DNA from: Dissophora ornata
Taxonomy: Eukaryota > Mortierellomycota > Mortierellomycetes > Mortierellales > Mortierellaceae
NCBI GenBank assembly: GCA_025201705.1
Contig: MU617268.1
Location: forward strand, 1-10,307
Direction: 5' to 3'
DNA: 10,307 nucleotides
Under the pieces are notes generated by a model that worked only from the letters and a program-made list of their open reading frames with translations, did not search any database and was not told the origin of the DNA. Below are positions 8,109 to 10,307 of the stretch, one piece after another (within the stretch, counting starts at the first letter, position 1; each line of letters starts with the position of its first letter). Made by a program: the position numbers and the translations under genes.

Positions 8109-8924
8109 GTGAGCGAAGTGTAGTTTTTCGCCATTTATATTTTTTTTTGTATTTCTTTTCTAGTTTATTTTATTGTAGTTTACTCCCCCCATCACCATTC
8201 CCCAGGTTTTCGTTGTATCGATAGTTATCACACTCTATTTTTTTTTCTTTTCTACCTGCCATCCCCACTCACGCATATCGTCTTTGTTCAATTTTTCATT
8301 CAGCATTTTTTTTTCTTTAAAGCATTCTTTTCTTGACCCCCACTCCCTCCTTTTTATCTTCTGGATCCTTGTCCATAGAAACCGTATACCCTCACATTAA
8401 AAAGAAAAAAAAAAGAAGAAAAAAAAACCTCCCCTTGCATCTTCCGCTTGCCAGATTCACTCTTCTCCGACGTATTATACATCCGACTGAGCCGCGAAGC
8501 CCCCGAGTGATAAATCGATAGATGAAGTAGAGGGGCAAGGGATTTTGTCGAAAAAAAAAGATCGTGATGCACGTTCTATACTTCTTAAAAGCGTTCTGGT
8601 ATTCACACCAAGCCAGTTAGTTGCAAGGCAAGATTGCGCTCTAGGTCGATCGCAACAGTTCTGAGTGCTTCGTGTTACTGGCGGTGTGTGTGGTAGAGAT
8701 GGTTTATTCCTCATGTAATACTTTTTCGCGATAAAAGTCGTCGTAGCTTTCAGATAAAACTTGATAGACAACGATCAGAAATGAGCTTTATTTTTATTTT
8801 ATTTTTTTTGGGGGCCAGGTGTTGATTAATTTGTGTGTCCAGAAGGGGAACGATTTTTTTTTCTCAATCGCCTGATCGAAGTGTGAAAGCGCGGATAGCC
8901 ATCCTCCGCGTGGATTAGGACATC
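8109..8924. other. 3' non-coding region between convergent genes
   Basis: No gene is seen. Positions 8109-8460 are T-rich with pyrimidine runs and fit a 3' untranslated region and transcript end of the upstream gene. Positions 8460-8924 hold short overlapping frames with no recognisable product. T-runs at 8802-8809 and 8854-8862 could be poly(A) tail remnants of minus-strand elements. I see no ankyrin-coding or membrane-anchor exon here that could extend the Spt23/Mga2-like protein. Confidence 0.6.
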
Positions 8925-9414
8925 TTATCGATTAGAATGGTCAAGGACAAAGGTGTAATGCATCTGCCATATTCCTTGGAGGCCACAAGCGATCAGCTGA
9001 GACTCTGTAAGGTGGCGTCGGTATTGGGGCTTTATGGTTATGCGGGGGCCGTGTCCACTGAATTAGGGCACAGAGGTCCCGGTCGCTCCAGATAGACTTG
9101 GTTGAGAGGTCCGTGAGGTAGGTAACCCAGGTCAGTCGCTTGGTAGGGCATAAGAAGAGCATATGGTACTTGTCTTCCGTTGTCCAACCGCATTGACAGC
9201 AAGCAGGACTAGGAGCGCATTGCCATTTGAAGAGCATCAATTCTGCTGTTGCCAGCTTGTTGTGGATTAATTTAGACACAAGTTTCTCCTGGCTCCCAAT
9301 AAAAAAAAAAAGAGGTTTACGCCGAGCACACGTACAGCGGGTGAAAATATACCTTGACAATCCCCAGTAAGGTCGGATTTGGATGATGACAATATTTATA
9401 CCAGCAAACCTCAT
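8925..9414 (-). mobile_element. Decayed LINE (non-LTR retrotransposon) C-terminal fragment
   Basis: The main frame, 9414 down to 8941, encodes 157 residues. From about residue 45 it reads KLIHNKLATAELMLFKW, then a zinc motif C72-x2-C75-x8-H84-x4-C89 with EDKYH before the His. This is the pattern of the C-terminal CCHC/zf-RVT region that follows the reverse transcriptase in many LINEs. The end is broken: in the next frame (about 9020 to 8925) the sequence reads LTESQLIACGLQGIWQMHY and reaches a TAA at 8925-8927. This also looks like LINE C-terminus, so an indel separates the two pieces. No endonuclease or reverse transcriptase core is present, so the copy is truncated. A T9 run at 8854-8862 may be the poly(A) tail. 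The frame is closed upstream by a stop at 9424-9426, 22 bases after the WD40 gene. Homology is recalled, not searched. Confidence 0.65.
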
Positions 9415-9436
9415 ATTCGTTTGCTAGAAGCCCCAT

Positions 9437-10307
9437 CTACAACGGCGCCGGATCGCCCACGGCCCCGCGTTGCTCCAAGAGCCGTTTATTCAGACGATTC
9501 AGTCCTTCAACGTCTTTCATGGAGGTGCCGATCAAATTAAGCGCGTTTGGCGGAGATCTCCAATGCAACCGTGCATTATACTTGTCCCCATCTTCAGTGA
9601 CCAGCCACAGCCGAACTGACCCATCACCACAGCCAGTCACCAAACAATTGCCGACAAGTGTTGTTTTCCAGGCGATGCTTCTTACTTCATCAAGGGTTTG
9701 AATTACTAGCTGAGGCTGACCCGTTAAAACATCCCACAGCCGCACTGTCCCGTCCTCGCCGCCAGACGCGATCTGATCACCTTTTGGCGAATACACGACG
9801 CTCTTCACACTTTTGCTATGGCCGCTCAGTGTGTGGCGGCAATCTCCTGTTTCAACGTTCCACAGCCGTACTGTCTTGTCCCAACTGCCAGACGCAATCT
9901 GATCACCTGTTGGCGAATACACGACGCTCCAAATACTGCTACTATGGCCGCTCAGCGTGTGGCGGCAATCTCCTGATTCAACGTCCCAAAGCCGCACTGT
10001 CTTGTCACGATTGCCAGACGCTATCTGATCACCTTTTGGCGAATATACGACGCAACAAACACTGTCGCTACGGCCGCTCAGTGTGTGACGGCATTCTCCT
10101 GTTTCAACATCCCACAGCCGCACTGTCCCGTCTCGACTGCCAGACGCAATCTGACCACCTTTTGGTGAATACGCAACGCCGTAAACACTTTTCTTGTGGC
10201 CGCTCAGTGTGTGGCGGCAATCTCCTGTTTCAATGTCCCACAGCCGCACTGTGTTGTCCCGACTGCCAGACGCAATCTGATCACCTTTTGGCGAATACAC
10301 GACGCTC
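9437..10307 (-). CDS. WD40-repeat protein, 3' part only; probable NLR-like (NACHT/WD40) receptor
   Basis: The frame is open to the window edge, so the true start and N-terminal domains lie outside. The stop is TAG at 9437-9439. About 289 residues are visible: one partial and four complete WD40 units of exactly 42 residues, one degenerate unit (TLDEVRSIAW, then GDGSVRLW), then a tail of about 50 residues ending LLEQRGAVGDPAPL. Each complete unit has the blade signature G-H/R, SPxG, QIASG, D, TVRLW. One unit has Arg in place of the usual His after Gly. WD40 blades form beta-propellers that bind ligands. In fungi, long runs of such near-identical repeats are typical of STAND/NLR proteins with an N-terminal effector and a NACHT or NB-ARC ATPase. 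The tail resembles one I associate with Mortierella NACHT/WD40 proteins. The NLR assignment is inference because no nucleotide-binding domain is in view. Other WD40 proteins cannot be excluded. Confidence 0.85.
   Translation of the reverse strand, partial: SVVYSPKGDQIASGSRDNTVRLWDIETGDCRHTLSGHKKSVYGVAYSPKGGQIASGSRDGTVRLWDVETGECRHTLSGRSDSVCCVVYSPKGDQIASGNRDKTVRLWDVESGDCRHTLSGHSSSIWSVVYSPTGDQIASGSWDKTVRLWNVETGDCRHTLSGHSKSVKSVVYSPKGDQIASGGEDGTVRLWDVLTGQPQLVIQTLDEVRSIAWKTTLVGNCLVTGCGDGSVRLWLVTEDGDKYNARLHWRSPPNALNLIGTSMKDVEGLNRLNKRLLEQRGAVGDPAPL
9698..10307 (-). repeat. 126-bp tandem repeat array encoding WD40 blades
   Basis: Units begin at 10201, 10075, 9949 and 9823 on the minus strand, giving a constant 126-base period. 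A partial unit precedes them at the window edge. Nucleotide identity is high, including at synonymous sites, which suggests recent duplication or gene conversion. Differences cluster at a few codons per unit. Confidence 0.9.

Noticed and set aside
8475..8771. 98-codon minus-strand frame
   Set aside because: No recognisable domain is seen, and it lies between T-runs in intergenic DNA.
9698..10307. Regular 126-bp repeats as a CRISPR-like or satellite array
   Set aside because: The period is 42 codons with a continuous reading frame and the WD40 signature in each unit.

Overview
The window looks like nuclear DNA of an early-diverging filamentous fungus, most likely Mortierellomycotina (Mortierella and relatives). 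This rests on family resemblance, not on a database search. The grounds are: an Spt23/Mga2-type transcription regulator (a fungal family) split by two GT-AG introns; a WD40 array with a C-terminal tail of the kind I associate with the expanded NACHT/WD40 genes of Mortierella; a non-LTR retrotransposon (LINE) remnant; and intergenic DNA full of A/T homopolymers and pyrimidine runs.

Layout. Positions 1-4218 hold no gene that I can support. This long non-coding stretch has A-runs of up to 26, a TTG-rich microsatellite, a minus-strand G-quadruplex motif, a pyrimidine-rich zone and, near its end, what looks like promoter and leader sequence for the next gene. Positions 4219-8108 (+) are the central gene: three exons (4219-4447, 4649-5051, 5486-8108) encoding 1084 residues. 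The order is an Spt23/Mga2-type N-terminal DNA-binding region, an AT-hook, glutamine-rich tracts, an IPT/TIG domain and the short conserved block that follows the IPT in this family. The protein then ends, without the ankyrin repeats or C-terminal membrane anchor of yeast Spt23/Mga2. Positions 8109-8924 are non-coding 3' sequence. Positions 8925-9414 (-) are the decayed C-terminal end of a LINE, with a CCHC zinc motif and an internal frame change. Positions 9437-10307 (-) are the 3' part of a WD40-repeat gene that continues past the window edge. Its 126-bp units differ mostly at a few repeated positions, the pattern of fungal NLR-type recognition receptors.

The regulator and the WD40 gene are convergent, with the LINE remnant between them in the WD40 gene's orientation. 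I see no evidence that the two genes act together. The points most worth following up are the soluble architecture of the Spt23/Mga2-like protein, its AT-hook, and the patterned variation in the WD40 array.
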